Assembly: GCA_948474755.1 (NCBI GenBank)
Contig: CAOLHI010001237.1
Location: 369,319 to 433,318 of the forward strand
Direction: 5' to 3'
Source: Ctenosaura bakeri
Taxonomy: Eukaryota > Chordata > Lepidosauria > Squamata > Iguanidae
DNA length: 64,000 nucleotides
Position numbers and translations under genes: made by a program. Below the pieces are notes generated by a model. The model was not told where the DNA came from. It searched no databases and saw nothing but the letters and a program-made list of their open reading frames with translations. Within the stretch, counting starts at the first letter, position 1; each line of letters begins with the position of its first letter. Below are positions 34,703 through 45,462 of this stretch, in pieces.

Positions 34703-35997
34703 CTCTTCCTCTGCTCTCTCCGCCTCATTTTGTTTGGCCAGAAACTCCTCAGCCAGGGCCACGGCCCGTGCGCAAGTCTCAGGGCTGCGTTCCCATACCC
34801 GGCTCCGAATGGTGGGAGGCAAGACGGCCAGGAACTGCTCCAGGATTAGCACATCCAGGATCTGCTCCTTGGTGCGGTTCTTTGGCCTCAGCCAGTGATT
34901 GCAAAGCTCCCAGAGCTGGCCGCAAGCCTTCCGTGGCCCCTCAGCTTCTTTGTAGCAGAACTGCCGGAAGCGCCGGCGGGCTGTTTCCAGGGTGACACCA
35001 CCGCCTCCTGAGACAGATGCCCGTGTCTTCCCAACACTCCCTCGGTCTGCACTGGCTGGACTGGTGTGAGTTTCTTGGGGGCCCTCTTCGACAAATGTTG
35101 TTTCCCACGAGGAAGAAGTATTCCCCACTTGCTCCAAAGCAGTGGGGAAGACCTCTGTTTCTAAGTCTATTGGTGCCACCTCCACCACTGGGGGAACCAC
35201 TGGTGGCGGTGGAGGCAGTGGCGCTACCGGTGGGGTCGGCTGCACTATTTCAGGAGCTGGAGACTGTGGTGTCTGTGACACCTCCTCCCACTGGACTTCC
35301 CAGCGCTGAGGTTCTGGGGGCTCCTCAAGTTGTTCTGGTTCAACTGTGGGAGACACCTCCAGTCCCAAAAGTTCTTCAACAGTCCCCGTGCATACCACCA
35401 GCAGGGAGTCATCTCCCTCCTCTGCTCCTGTTGCTTCTCGTTGGGGGACCGATGGATTTACCACAGAGATGTCTTCATCATCGTCGTCGTCGTCATCGTC
35501 CTCCTCCTCTCCTTCTTCTTCCTCTTCCTCCTCCTCTTCCTCCTCTTCTTCCTCTGCCCCATCTGGATCAACCTCTACTTCTTCTTCCTCTTCCTCCACT
35601 GCTCCTTCTGCATCGACCACTATCTCACCCTCATCTTCCCCCTCTTCCTCCTCCTCAATTGTGATTTCTGGATACATCTCCTGCTCAAGCAAGACCTTAA
35701 AATGAAGATCTAGTTCCCCTGATCCTTGCTCAGGCTCCATTTTGTCTTCCAAGAGGTAGATGGACTTATCCCAATTATACACAGAAGTCTGGCCTGCAAG
35801 GCCCCAAGTCTCACAGGCAAACATGGTGGGAAAATAGTCTTCAGCCACTGGATCTGACTGCAAGATTAGGCTAAAGACTGCCAGCAGATCCCCAGAGACT
35901 GAGGGAACTTTGTCAGAGAGTCTGCGGCACAGCCGGGTCCCTCCATACACTGAGCAGATGCCACTTCAAATAAACGTTTACAGCTGCGTTTTCCTGC
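34703..35997 (-). CDS. SCAN-domain exon of the central zinc-finger gene (includes start codon)
   Basis: The acceptor is strong (TTTCTCTTTCCTCCCTCAG at 35998) and the donor GTGAGAG after 34703 is phase 0, matching the KRAB-like exon. The preferred start is the ATG at 35740 (ACAAAATGG, good context, opening MEPEQGSGELDLHF); in-frame ATGs at 35824 (CCACCATGT) and 35950 are alternatives. From 35740 the exon encodes 346 residues: a Glu/Asp tract (about 29-93), a Pro-rich stretch, and a SCAN domain at about 255-337 (FRQFCYKEAEGPRK, HWLRPKNRTKEQILDVLILE, AVALAEEFLAKQ). SCAN domains mediate homo- and heterodimerisation with other SCAN proteins. With three downstream exons the model is 844 aa. The first 257 nt of the exon are taken as 5'UTR. 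Confidence 0.9.
35470..35660. repeat. Coding trinucleotide-rich tract (poly-Glu/Asp)
   Basis: The plus strand is a mixture of TCC, TCT and TCG/TCA triplets, giving an uninterrupted acidic run on the minus-strand protein. The repeat stays in frame throughout. Confidence 0.9.
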
Positions 35998-36735
35998 CTG
36001 AGGGAGGAAAGAGAAAGACTATAACCCAATTAAAGAAACCCAAACCAATTGATCAATTAAAAGTCCTGTGAAGTAACCAAGTAAGTGTACTTATTAACAG
36101 AACAATACTTTTGAAGATGAAATAATTTTATTTTTGTTTTCTTTTTAAATAATGGAGATCAAGCAATTTTACAGAGATATGTACCCATTTTGTGTCATGA
36201 AAGAAGAGGGTAGACTTTTTTAACAGGTACTTTTAAAAAAATAATTAACAATTTTCTTTAAATGAACCCAAGTACTTTACCAAATCGGAGCATGTTTTTT
36301 TCTTATCAGTCAAGAGGATGACAACAGATTAATCAAACCTATTCAACCACTGAACATGGTGTTTGTGCACACATGCACACACCTTCCAGTCGCCTGTCAA
36401 CTTCTGCTGCCTTGAGGGTATTTAGGTAACCCCATAAAAAATGAAAACAAACCAAAAATACATGCAGGAAAAGTTATACACCACTACCCAGCCCCTGTCT
36501 GATGTGGACTGCAGCCCCATCATCCCCAGCAGTATTCCCACGGGAGGTGGACTTAGATATCTAGGAAAAATCTCCTTCACAACAGCCAACGATTCCTTTA
36601 CAAAGGGCATGGAGGTGAAACAGAGCACCATTATGGTGCTCATCCATATCTTCAATTTTCTTCCAGTCTGACTGGGGGGGGGAGATAAAAAGATAGAAAA
36701 CCCACAATCACATTATATTTATAATTATATAAATG

Positions 36736-36736
<1 letters not shown>

Positions 36737-36781
<45 letters not shown>

Positions 36782-36835
36782 CATATATAATTATATAAAT
36801 ATAAATATTATATTATAAAAGATATATAATTATAT
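36737..36835. repeat. (TA)n microsatellite and A/T-rich inverted repeats
   Basis: About 20 TA units are followed by TATAATTATATAAATATAAA-type sequence that can fold back on itself. Confidence 0.95.
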
Positions 36836-37539
36836 CTCTCCCTCTCTGAGTCAATCAACACCTTTAGAACAATCATGTATTACAGTCTTCCAAGGACTGC
36901 ACCACTTTAGAATACAGATGGGGGAGTCAAAAGACAGAGTGATCCTCTCCCCTACCCAAGTCTTCTGGCTTATTATTTTTTCTGTATTCAGGGAGTTTCA
37001 ATGTGTACTCAAGCATGCAACCCCCTACTTTGGTTCTGAGATGGTACAGCCCACACAAGGTTGTCCCACATATTTTCCTGAACATGAAGATCAGCTTTTC
37101 TGTCTTCTGGCCAGATGGCTGAGAGAACTTCAAGGACATTTACTGCCAACACAAAGTATTGTGTTTTCCTGGCTCAAAAAAGTAGCGCAGCACTACATGG
37201 CGGCTACTGCCAAGACAGGCAGATGTAGTTAATTTGTGGCTTAGCTACTTGTCTCAAGCAAGTACCTAACTAGCTATGCTGCTCTTTTTCTCTCCTTCTC
37301 AGTAGCAGAAATCCTACACGTGCACATTAGTGGAATGGTATAAAAATAATTGACCAAAAATAATTAACCAAGACTACATATTAAGCCAATATGGTGCACT
37401 CCAATAAAAAGTCTTCAGTACAACCAAACATTAAGAAGACTGACTCAAAATATTTTGCTATCTGAGGCAAACGACACAGTGAAGAAACAGACCATGCTGA
37501 AAACTGAATCATATTTATAACACTGATAATGGGACAGTG

Positions 37540-38220
37540 AGCCAGTGTAGCGTAATGGTTTCAGTGTCTGACTAAGGCCCTTTCCACACGCAGGTGGGGA
37601 AACGGGGAAAGCCACGCCAAAACGGGGCTTACCTTGTTCCGTCGCCGTGCGGAGCAGTGCATTTCGCTGTTCCACACACAGTAGCGTCCCATGGCGTCCT
37701 CAGCGCCCGGCAGTGCCCAAAATGGCGGATTTTGACTGGCGGAGCCTCTCCACCAATCGGAGAAGCCCGCCAGCCGGAAATCCCGCCCCCTGCCTGATCT
37801 GCAGGGACGCCCTTGCGCGTGTCCGTAAATCCACATGGGCGCTGCGACAGGGCTGGACGGGGCTGCACGCCCCGTGCCTTTGAAAAACCACATAAAATGT
37901 GGTTTTTCAAAAACACGCGGCGCCACCACTTGTGGGCGCCCAAACGCGGATTGCGGTGTGGAATTACTCGAGAGTAATCCACCCCAATTCGCATACCGAT
38001 GTAGACGACCTCCGTGGAGGTCGATCTACACCGCTTTTTTAAGTCCGTGTGGAAAGGGCCTAAGACTCTAGGGGATTAGAGTTTGAATTTCTGCTTGGTC
38101 ATGGAAATTCACTAGGTGACCTTGTGCAATTCATACTCTCTCAGCTTCAGGAGAAGGCAGTGGTAAACCTCTTTCTGAATAAATCTTGCCAAGAAAACCC
38201 TACAATTGAAGGCACACAGC
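37540..38220 (+). mobile_element. tRNA-derived SINE split by a MITE
   Basis: Left part 37540-37575 is GCCAGTGTAGCGTAATGGTT through TGTCTGACTAA. The right part from 38061 is TAAGACTCTAGGGGATTAGA, GTGACCTTGTGCAATTCATA and TTGAAGGCACACAGC. Excising 37576-38060 and one TAA restores the expected GACTAAGACTC of the SINE. Confidence 0.85.
37576..38060. mobile_element. PIF/Harbinger-like MITE (485 bp) with TAA target duplication
   Basis: Terminal inverted repeats are GGCCCTTTCCACACG (15 bp, identical at both ends). TAA lies at 37573-37575 and 38061-38063. The interior is GC- and CpG-rich and includes a hairpin (TTTGAAAAACCACAT / ATGTGGTTTTTCAAA, 37878-37910) and a small palindrome ACCTCCGTGGAGGT. 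A 3-bp TAA duplication is characteristic of PIF/Harbinger. It encodes no transposase. Confidence 0.8.
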
Positions 38221-39850
38221 AAAATGCGACAGTATGCTCTGGCATACCCATGGGTGTGGTAGGCTGGCCTAGGAGGGACAAACAAAATGATCCTCTAACA
38301 TCTCACCACTGTTCCTCACCCTCCAGTACCTGCTGCTTTAGGCAGCCACCTCACTCTTCCTCATGCCTACAGCCAGTTCTGAACACTAAGTCAAAATAAT
38401 GGATTTGTTCCATTGTGCAAAAACTGTGCAGAATTTCTTTGCAGCTCTGCTGAAAAGTCTTTTAAGCTTGTGATCACATAACTGAATTAGCCCTTCCTAC
38501 TTCTCCTCCTCTCCCTGAGGAGGGGCTAGGATGAGGTCAGTGCTCGGCATTGGATGACCACTGCAAACACCAAGTCTCCATCATCTTTCAGGGTCAAAAA
38601 TGTATTCCCCCCATTCCCATGGCTCTTCTCCAATTATATTACCTCCCATCGCTCAATAATAAACAAAACAATTATTAAGTGACAATGATGAGGTTGGACA
38701 CAAATCCTATACATATATATATATAAATAAAAACAATGAATGCATCATGCTCACAGAGGACCATTAACAAATTCTGAGCAGCCTCTCTCTAAACAAAAAA
38801 AGCTATGTTGATCTTTGAGAGACTGTCATCAAGTTTCATACAGCCAAATTCTGAGAACATCAATTTGAGTTTTCCTGTATCATGTACTTCTAAACAAGAA
38901 TCTTCAATTATCTGATTTTCCAAAAACTGGGGATTTCTCTTTCTCTAAAAATCTCAAGCTTCTTTCTTCTCTTTTCTTTTTTGTAAAACAAGAATGAATG
39001 GAAACAAGGTTATCATTAATGAACATCCTTATGAAAACAAACAAACCTAGCAGCAGGAGAACATTTTGCAAAGGCACATTCAGATAAACAAATTTACATA
39101 TAAAAGGGAGATTTTTTTTCAAGAACCTACCTGACCACTTGAGACAGGCAGTTATGTCAGAACTGATTTGTTTTGATCTCAATTATCATTCCAAAGATAT
39201 AGATCCACACTCCTCAATAATTTTGGGGAACTTAACAAAAATTATATCAAAGCACATGGACCTCTGGAGAGGGACCAGAATTATTTTCATTGGCATCTGT
39301 TCTTGCCCTCAAGTTTAAAACAGAGCAAACGCACACAAAGATTTTTTTCAAATAAAAATCTATGCCTGAAAGATTCCTGAATCTTATCATTAAGTTACCC
39401 ATACAATTCAACAGAGTGGCTGTGCCACAAATTAGTGCGATAGTGAACACTAATGGCATCCCTGAGATAGCCAGAAAGCTCACGAATGTCAGCAGGATAC
39501 AGACAAGGAACAGAAGGCAGTGGGGGTGAAGAAGACAACTAAGGGACAAGGGAATAAGGGTTAAAAAACCTTAAGTCTGTCAGTTGCTGAGTTAAATTGC
39601 CAAACTAATGTGGGTTCTAAAAGATAAGCCAATTGCAAATTTTTTGAAAGACTGGAAACAGTTTATGGACTTTTCAAGCAATATGAAATCTTAAAGATCC
39701 AATAATTTGTGGTTATAATTTCTAGTAATATTTAGTTGAATCTGTAATGGCAGAATAATATATTTTTCCTGCTTTTTCTCTTTCTTTACAGCTTGGTTTG
39801 AGGGGGCAAGAGCCCTTTTGTGTTTCAGTAAGTTAGTATTTGGTGTTTTA

Positions 39851-40030
39851 GGCCATTTCCGCACTAGCCTGTTATAGCGCAATGATTCCACTTTCAACAT
39901 TGTCTGGAATCCTGGGGTTTGCCGTTTCGGGAGGGGCCAGGCGGCCCCTCCCGAAATGGCAAACCCCAGGATTCCAGACGATGTTGAAAGTGGAATCATC
40001 ACGCTATAACAGTCTAGTGCGGAAATGGCC
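39851..40030. mobile_element. Near-perfect 180-bp palindromic MITE, family P copy B
   Basis: The left arm GGCCATTTCCGCACTAGCCT runs to GGGAGGGGC and is mirrored by GCCCCTCCC through AGTCTAGTGCGGAAATGGCC with few mismatches. Arms are about 87 bp with almost no loop. The high arm identity suggests a young copy. The flanks (TTA and ACA) do not show a clean duplication. Confidence 0.85.
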
Positions 40031-40559
40031 ACAGTTAGTTATATGTGCATTTAGTTCAGTGTTCCAGTACTGCATTTTAGTTCTCATTTATGCCGAAAAT
40101 GTTAGTTTGTGTTTAAATTATTATAACAAGAAGCAAGTCGGTCCACTAATTGCAAGAAAGACAATTCACCTATTGTGGGTTTTCTCATTTACTCGCTAAT
40201 TACGACAAAGAATCTGGTGGCAACTTAACAGCCTAACAAGTCTTATTTGGCATCAGCTTCATTAGATATCCCACTAGAAAGCCCCGCTAATTGTTACCTG
40301 TAAGCAATTAATCGAGAAATCTCTTTATTCGTTGACAACTGGGATCCATCTATTAATTAAATAAAAAATGGATTAGTAAACAAAGGCTGGGAGGAGGGTC
40401 GAACTGGCCGACCGCCCAAGCCATTTTTTGCGCACTCCCCCCAAAGTGGGCAGTTTAATAATCCCACCTATTCCAAAACAGAAGTAGGAAACTTTAAAAT
40501 ACTGCTATTATTCAACACCTGTGCAAAGCAACACAAAGCTTTCATGGAACACATCCATG

Positions 40560-41094
40560 TTTCCACCATCAGAAGCTGAACCCCCCCCCCAGTCGTGGCT
40601 ACAAACTCTGCTTCTCGTCCACCTCCCCCCAGCAAAGAGGTCTCAAATTTCCACCTCTCTTACCCGCCCCCATGGAAGCTTCCTGCACAGAAGGAGGGGG
40701 GAAAATGTGTCCAGCCCTCTCTTTCCTAGCCCCCAACGCCATCTCCTAGGCCGCCCCCAAAGAAGGATCCCTCCCTCCCCCCCACCTTATGTGGCTGGAA
40801 CTCCAGCTCCTGGCCACCACCCCCCTTTGCAAAAGAGAAAAAGGGAGAAAAGAACCTTGGCCATTCATTTTCGTCCAACCTCCACCTCTCCCCTCCCCGA
40901 ACCTCATCCCTCCCCAACAGAACAAGGCTCGGCTTCTGCGCCCCCCCCCTTCCAGCGACACAGAGAGAGATCCTGGTGCTTTTCCAGCCCCCTCCCTTTC
41001 TCCCCTCTCCCCCCTCCCCATTTGACACCAAGACAAGGGGAATGCAGCCATTTTGCCTCTTTTGATGTGGCTGGGGGTGGGAGGGGCAAAGCGC
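40560..41094. other. C-rich, purine/pyrimidine-skewed stretch next to the CpG island
   Basis: Long C runs and CT-rich blocks with few G on the plus strand. The open frame that crosses it is proline-rich from composition alone. It probably belongs to the shore of the promoter region. Confidence 0.5.
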
Positions 41095-41560
41095 TCAGGG
41101 TGCCCTCTCGCTCCCCCTCCCCCTCCCGCTTGCCCTCCCCCCTCCTCCTCCTCCGATCTTTGACATCTCCCACCTTAGATTTGGGGGGCCGTCAAGGGGA
41201 GCCTCCCCTCCCCGCGCGCACACCTCCAAATCAAAGAGCAGAATCCAGGATCCCCCCCGCCGCCTCCCCGACTTGCACGTGGTTCTGCAAAACGGGGAGG
41301 CCCTCCTCCGCCACTCACCCTTTGCTGGGAAAGCCGGTCTCCCCACCCGCCCCCTTGCACCAGATGCCGCTGCTTGGGGGGCTCTTGCAAACCCAACCCG
41401 CTCCCCCCAACCCAAAGGCGGAGCAGGAAGGTGCCTCCTCCTCTTCCTCCTTCCCCCACGTGGACGGCGGAGCGTTAACCCTTCGCCCGTCTCCTGCGGC
41501 CGGAGTTGAGTTTCCCCTCCTCGTTCATCATCCCTCGGATCTTTAACTCATTTTTTTTTT
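41095..41560 (-). promoter_or_regulatory. CpG-rich candidate promoter and noncoding exon 1 of the central zinc-finger gene
   Basis: CpG density rises sharply here (CCCCGCGCGCAC, CCCCGCCGCCTCCCCGAC, GACGGCGGAGCG, CTGCGGCCGG), with a CACGTG E-box at 41458-41463. On the minus strand the sequence GCAAAGGGTGAGTGG supplies a consensus donor at 41318/41319, so a noncoding first exon of up to about 200 bp could be spliced to the SCAN exon at 35997. No TATA box is apparent. The transcription start was not located. Confidence 0.5.
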
Positions 41561-41878
41561 CCCAAACTTGCATTTGCTTCACCGGTTCTTCTAAGGGAGG
41601 GTGAGGACTTCGAGGAGGTCTCCATTGAAAAACGATCCCCCTCCAGCGCCTTCTTCCAAAACAGTGAGGCGAATGAAATTCCTAGTCATGATAATGCAAT
41701 ATGCTTAAGGGTAGCAGGATTTTATAGCATTTATTCGACTTTGACATTGTTTCAAAACGGCTTCATATTTTTTTCGTAAAGCGCCTGGAGATATTATTCT
41801 ATCAAGAGGCATGTTAACTTCTGTGGCTAATTATTGGAATGGCCTGCTTGGGTTTTTCAAGCACCATGACCAAACTAA

Positions 41879-42003
41879 GGCCATTTCCTCACTGGACTCT
41901 TACAGTGCTATGATTCCACTTTCAACATCCTGCAAAGCCCAGGGTTCCATAGGATGTTGAAAGTGGAATCATAGCACTGTAGCAGTCTAGTGCAGAAATG
42001 GCC
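41879..42003. mobile_element. Palindromic MITE, family P copy C (125 bp)
   Basis: The ends are GGCCATTTCCTCACTGGACT and (complement) GGCCATTTCTGCACTAGAC. The centre is shortened to CCCAGGGTTCCATAGGATGT. The flanks (TAA / CAG) are not a clean duplication. Confidence 0.75.
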
Positions 42004-42199
42004 CAGGCTTTCTGCAAGATAGAATTTCTGATTCCTCTGGAAATCATACTTCAACTACCAAAAAAACAGCAACACCAAAGCCACAGTTTCTCCCACTGTA
42101 AATAACAGTAACAGTAACAATCATTTCCAGAGAGGCCGGTGTGTAATGCTGCATCTGCAAAAACAACAGAAGCCCACAACACTCTAAAGTTCAACACTT

Positions 42200-42441
42200 C
42201 TTTTTTTTAAAATAATTTTTATTGATTATACAGCAAAGAAAAAAAAGCAAAAACAAAAAAAACACCATGTGATATACATAATAGTGAAACAAAAAAAATT
42301 TCAACCAAAGCAAACTTACATTATTATTTCTCTCTATTACCATTAGAATCATAAACTTATTCAGCTTATTCTGTATCATACTACTTGTATATTTTTGTTA
42401 CCTATCTTTAATTCTTATTCTCATACTCATTATATTATTAT
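42200..42441 (-). mobile_element. 5'-truncated L1-like LINE 3' end with 14-bp target duplication
   Basis: On the minus strand the insert ends AATCAATAAAAATTATTTT followed by an A tail. AAAGTTCAACACTT occurs at 42186-42199 and again at 42442-42455, a textbook target-site duplication. Only the 3' 242 bp is present. Confidence 0.85.
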
Positions 42442-42455
42442 AAAGTTCAACACTT

Positions 42456-42840
42456 TTATGTTTCTGCAGATTAGAGTCCCATCTGATGAAGCCTGGGCTG
42501 TGATATATGTGTTTTTCCTTAAAGTGCCAGTAGACTTTCTACATCATTTCTTCCTTTGCTATCCACTCCAAAAGGCTGGTTATTCTAAGGAATAACCTCC
42601 CTGGACCATAATAATCTATGTTGGGCAGGATCAGGCAACTTGGCATACCCTCCAACTGTCCCAATTAATCTTCTGTCATTGCACATTTCAGCTGCTGTTA
42701 CAACATCCTAGTTTATCTCTGGTACTATTAATTTCCCCCTTTGTCCTTCAGTTGCTGGAATTGAGTTCAGTGTTCAAAAGTAGTTTGTGCTCAACTCAGT
42801 AATAGGGAGAGGAGAGGAAAGGGGGGATCTCGCCCTCCCA
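42456..42840. other. Intergenic stretch, nothing recognised
   Basis: Ordinary sequence; no repeat family or exon identified. Confidence 0.35.
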
Positions 42841-43022
42841 GTTGTGTGTCTTCAATTCATTTCTGACTTGCACACCCTAAGGTAAACCTATCATAGGTTT
42901 TTCTTGGTAGAATTTATTCAGTGGGGGTTGCCCTGGCCTTTCTCTGAGGCTGGGAGAGTGTGTCCCAGTGGGTTTCCATGGCTCCCAGTGTTGCAGTGCA
43001 ACACTTAAACCACAACACCATT
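42841..43022 (-). mobile_element. tRNA-derived SINE
   Basis: The plus strand reads GTTGTGTGTCTTCAATTCAT, CCTAAGGTAAACCTATCATA, TCCCAGTGGGTTTCCATGG and AACACTTAAACCACAACACC. Part of the B-box region is deleted. Confidence 0.75.
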
Positions 43023-43138
43023 CTGAGTCTTAGAATCAAGCAAAACTGTTACCCTGATTTCTGGGGTCTCTTGGGGGTCACCTCAGTGTGCTCTACATGA
43101 TAGAGAATGGAAACTAGCCAGAGCACAAGCAATGGCAT

Positions 43139-43855
43139 TGTGAGAGGCAGGGTAACCCAGTGGGGTCTTTTTACCCAGTTTTTACGGGGTCAGGCCAAGC
43201 CAAAACCAAACAAAAATGTCCAATAAATGATTTTATTGAATGAAAATCTCACACAGCAATGCAATCACTCACACACTCACTCAAGACCTATTAAGAAGCA
43301 AAAGAGAGGAAATTGGATAGGTGAATTGAAGGGGTGTAGCTGGGGTGATACTGCACCTTTGTCCTGAAGTCTTTGTTCCGGGGAAAACGGCGGAGAAGTG
43401 GGGCTCAGCACGGAGAGGGCTGAGGGGTTCACTTCATGGACAGAGAAACGGTCTGCTGGGATGACTGGGAGTGATCCAAAGAACTGCTCAAAACTGGGAC
43501 TATTTGTAGGGGAAAGAGTACCTGGAGGACTAATCCTTTCCCAAGGAGAACAACGGGTGTTGGAGTGATAACGAAGCTCAACCATGGTAATTTCCTTTGT
43601 GTGATGGGATTGCAAAGTGTTGCCAAAGTCGCCGGATCTTTGGCTGTGTTTTGTGGTGTGATTCCACGTAAATGGTCCTTGCCTGATGGAATATTTGCTC
43701 AACTTGGGGCAGACATGCTAATCCCCTCAAGTTGGCTTCCTGGGGCTGTGGACCTGAGGTCTTCTGGGGCTACGTGACTGGGGATTTTACTGGCCTGACC
43801 TGGTTTTCAGTTGTTTGACCTTTGCTTCCTACGTGCCCATCCAGGCGACCTCTCA
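43139..43855 (-). mobile_element. Probable solo LTR (717 bp)
   Basis: On the minus strand it begins TGAGAGGTCGCC and ends GCCTCTCACA, with AATAAA about 90 nt before the 3' end, as expected for R/U5. The flanks GGCAT (43134-43138) and GGCAC (43856-43860) may be a 5-bp duplication with one change. A 141-aa open frame inside has no recognisable domain. It could be another class of insertion, but the end structure favours an LTR. Confidence 0.5.
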
Positions 43856-45358
43856 GGCACACAGAATCATATTTAATATCAAATTGTGGACCCCGGTATA
43901 GGGTTTTTCCACCAGAGTAACAAAACCAAACTGCTGCAGCATCTCTAGCTTGTATGTTCTTTGTCATTAATAACTTTTGCCATATTGACATTCCCACTAA
44001 TGTTGCTTGGCCATATGTCTCCTGGTTTTCATCAGAAAGTTTGGAGAGTATGCTGTGGCCTTCAAAATATTGTTGAAATTTCATCTCCCATTATTCCTTA
44101 TCCTATCTGTCATCCCATACTTTTCACCACTGGCTATATTGGCTAGGAACAGAGCTGATGGGAACTGCAGTCCCACAACATTTGGAAAATCATAATTGTA
44201 AGGCAACTGTTCCCTACTGGTGTTGTAAGGCAACCATTCTTAAAATGACTTTTAAAATGACATGGTTTGACAAAAATACTAAATGAATAGGGTATGGACT
44301 GTCCAGACAAACAGGCTGAGACCAGCTTCAGATGATGCTTTTTAATCATTTAGTACATTTAATAAAATTAAGTAGGGTTTAGTAATTAATATATTATAAT
44401 AATTAAGGCTAAATACTGCCTACAGGACTCAAAATTCCCACCCCTGCTTTAAGCTCGTTTAAATGGATGGCTCCCAGTGTTACCAGTGAAAACATATCAC
44501 ATAGCTCTTTCATTTTTTTCTTCCATATTGGATTTTCTGTGGTGAGAAACAAAATGGAAGTAGTGGTAGGCAAAGTTTGGAGAGCTGCAAAAGGAAGCCA
44601 ACATCATTTGCACCCAGAGTAAGGTTCTATGAATGAAGCAGAAGGTGACTGAAAAATGAATGCCTTATCTGGGAGCTCCCTGCACATTACTGATGTGGTG
44701 ATCCACACACAAGAAGGAATGTAGGATTGAGGAGGAATGCTAACTTGCAGAATTACAGGAACATGTTAGCAAAAAGAACCTTAGAGGCAGCATAACCATC
44801 CTCAATAAACATCCTGATATGAGTTGAGCATGTCCAGTGTCCATAGAATAGCAACTATCAGTTTGGAGAAATGGGACATTAAAAGTAGGAAGAAGTGATG
44901 AAGTAGCTTGGAAAAGAGCATGGATGGCTGAAATCCTAACCAGGAATGCTTCACACTTGCTGATTCAAACAACAGCTGGGAATCTATGTAGGCACTCCCA
45001 ACATTTCACAGCTGGAAAACAAAAATAATGTTCTGAGTTCACCCATCCATCCCAGTAACTTGTTGCTGTTATCATATTAAAAAGCAATTTGTTTGGTTAT
45101 TTACTTCTGCTGTGTTTCACCCTTTCTTTGAAAAAAATAACTTTTTATTGTGTGTTTAGACTGGTAAAAGAGTGAGACAAAAGCTTGAATTCCCCTAAAA
45201 GTACCCTCCAAATAGAACTTGAAAAGTGCCTAACAGCCATTACTCAATGGACCAAAAAGCTATGTTTAACTTTGTCCCTGTTTGTTACATTACTTTTGAA
45301 ATGTAACATCAATCTGTTCTTGTTAAAAGAAAGATAACTTGTTACAGATAACTATATA
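43856..45358. other. Intergenic stretch
   Basis: A degenerate palindromic fragment near 44044-44190 (ATTTCATCTCCCATTATTCC with AGCTGATGGGAACTGCAGTC) belongs to the same group as 13963-14103. The rest is unrecognised. Confidence 0.4.
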
Positions 45359-45462
45359 GGCCATTTCCACACTTGGCCCCTCCTGAAACTGCAAACCCCA
45401 GGATTCCATAGGATGTTGAAAGTGGAATAGTCGTGCTATAAGAGTGTAGTGAGGAAATGGCC
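45359..45462. mobile_element. Palindromic MITE, family P copy D (104 bp, left arm deleted)
   Basis: GGCCATTTCCACACTTGGCC passes directly into the right half (CCCCAGGATTCCATAGGATG, TTGAAAGTGGAATAGTCGTG) and ends GAGGAAATGGCC. Most of the left arm is missing. Confidence 0.75.

Larger units (their letters stand above)
35998..41318. other. First intron of the central zinc-finger gene (proposed)
   Basis: It contains an A/T microsatellite region (about 36737-36835), a SINE split by a Harbinger-like MITE (37540-38220), a near-perfect palindrome (39851-40030) and a C-rich stretch from 40560. The open frames across the C-rich stretch look compositional. Confidence 0.45.

Noticed and set aside
35017..35664. 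215-codon open frame antisense to the SCAN exon
   Set aside because: Leu/Pro-rich mirror of the acidic repeat tract; the minus-strand SCAN protein explains the open frame.
40521..41546. 341-codon open frame on the plus strand
   Set aside because: Proline/serine-rich from C-rich composition, crosses the CpG-rich promoter candidate, no domain and no splice support; other frames there are also open.
43277..43702. 141-codon open frame on the minus strand
   Set aside because: Lies inside a probable LTR; LTRs of this size normally do not encode protein, and no motif is seen.
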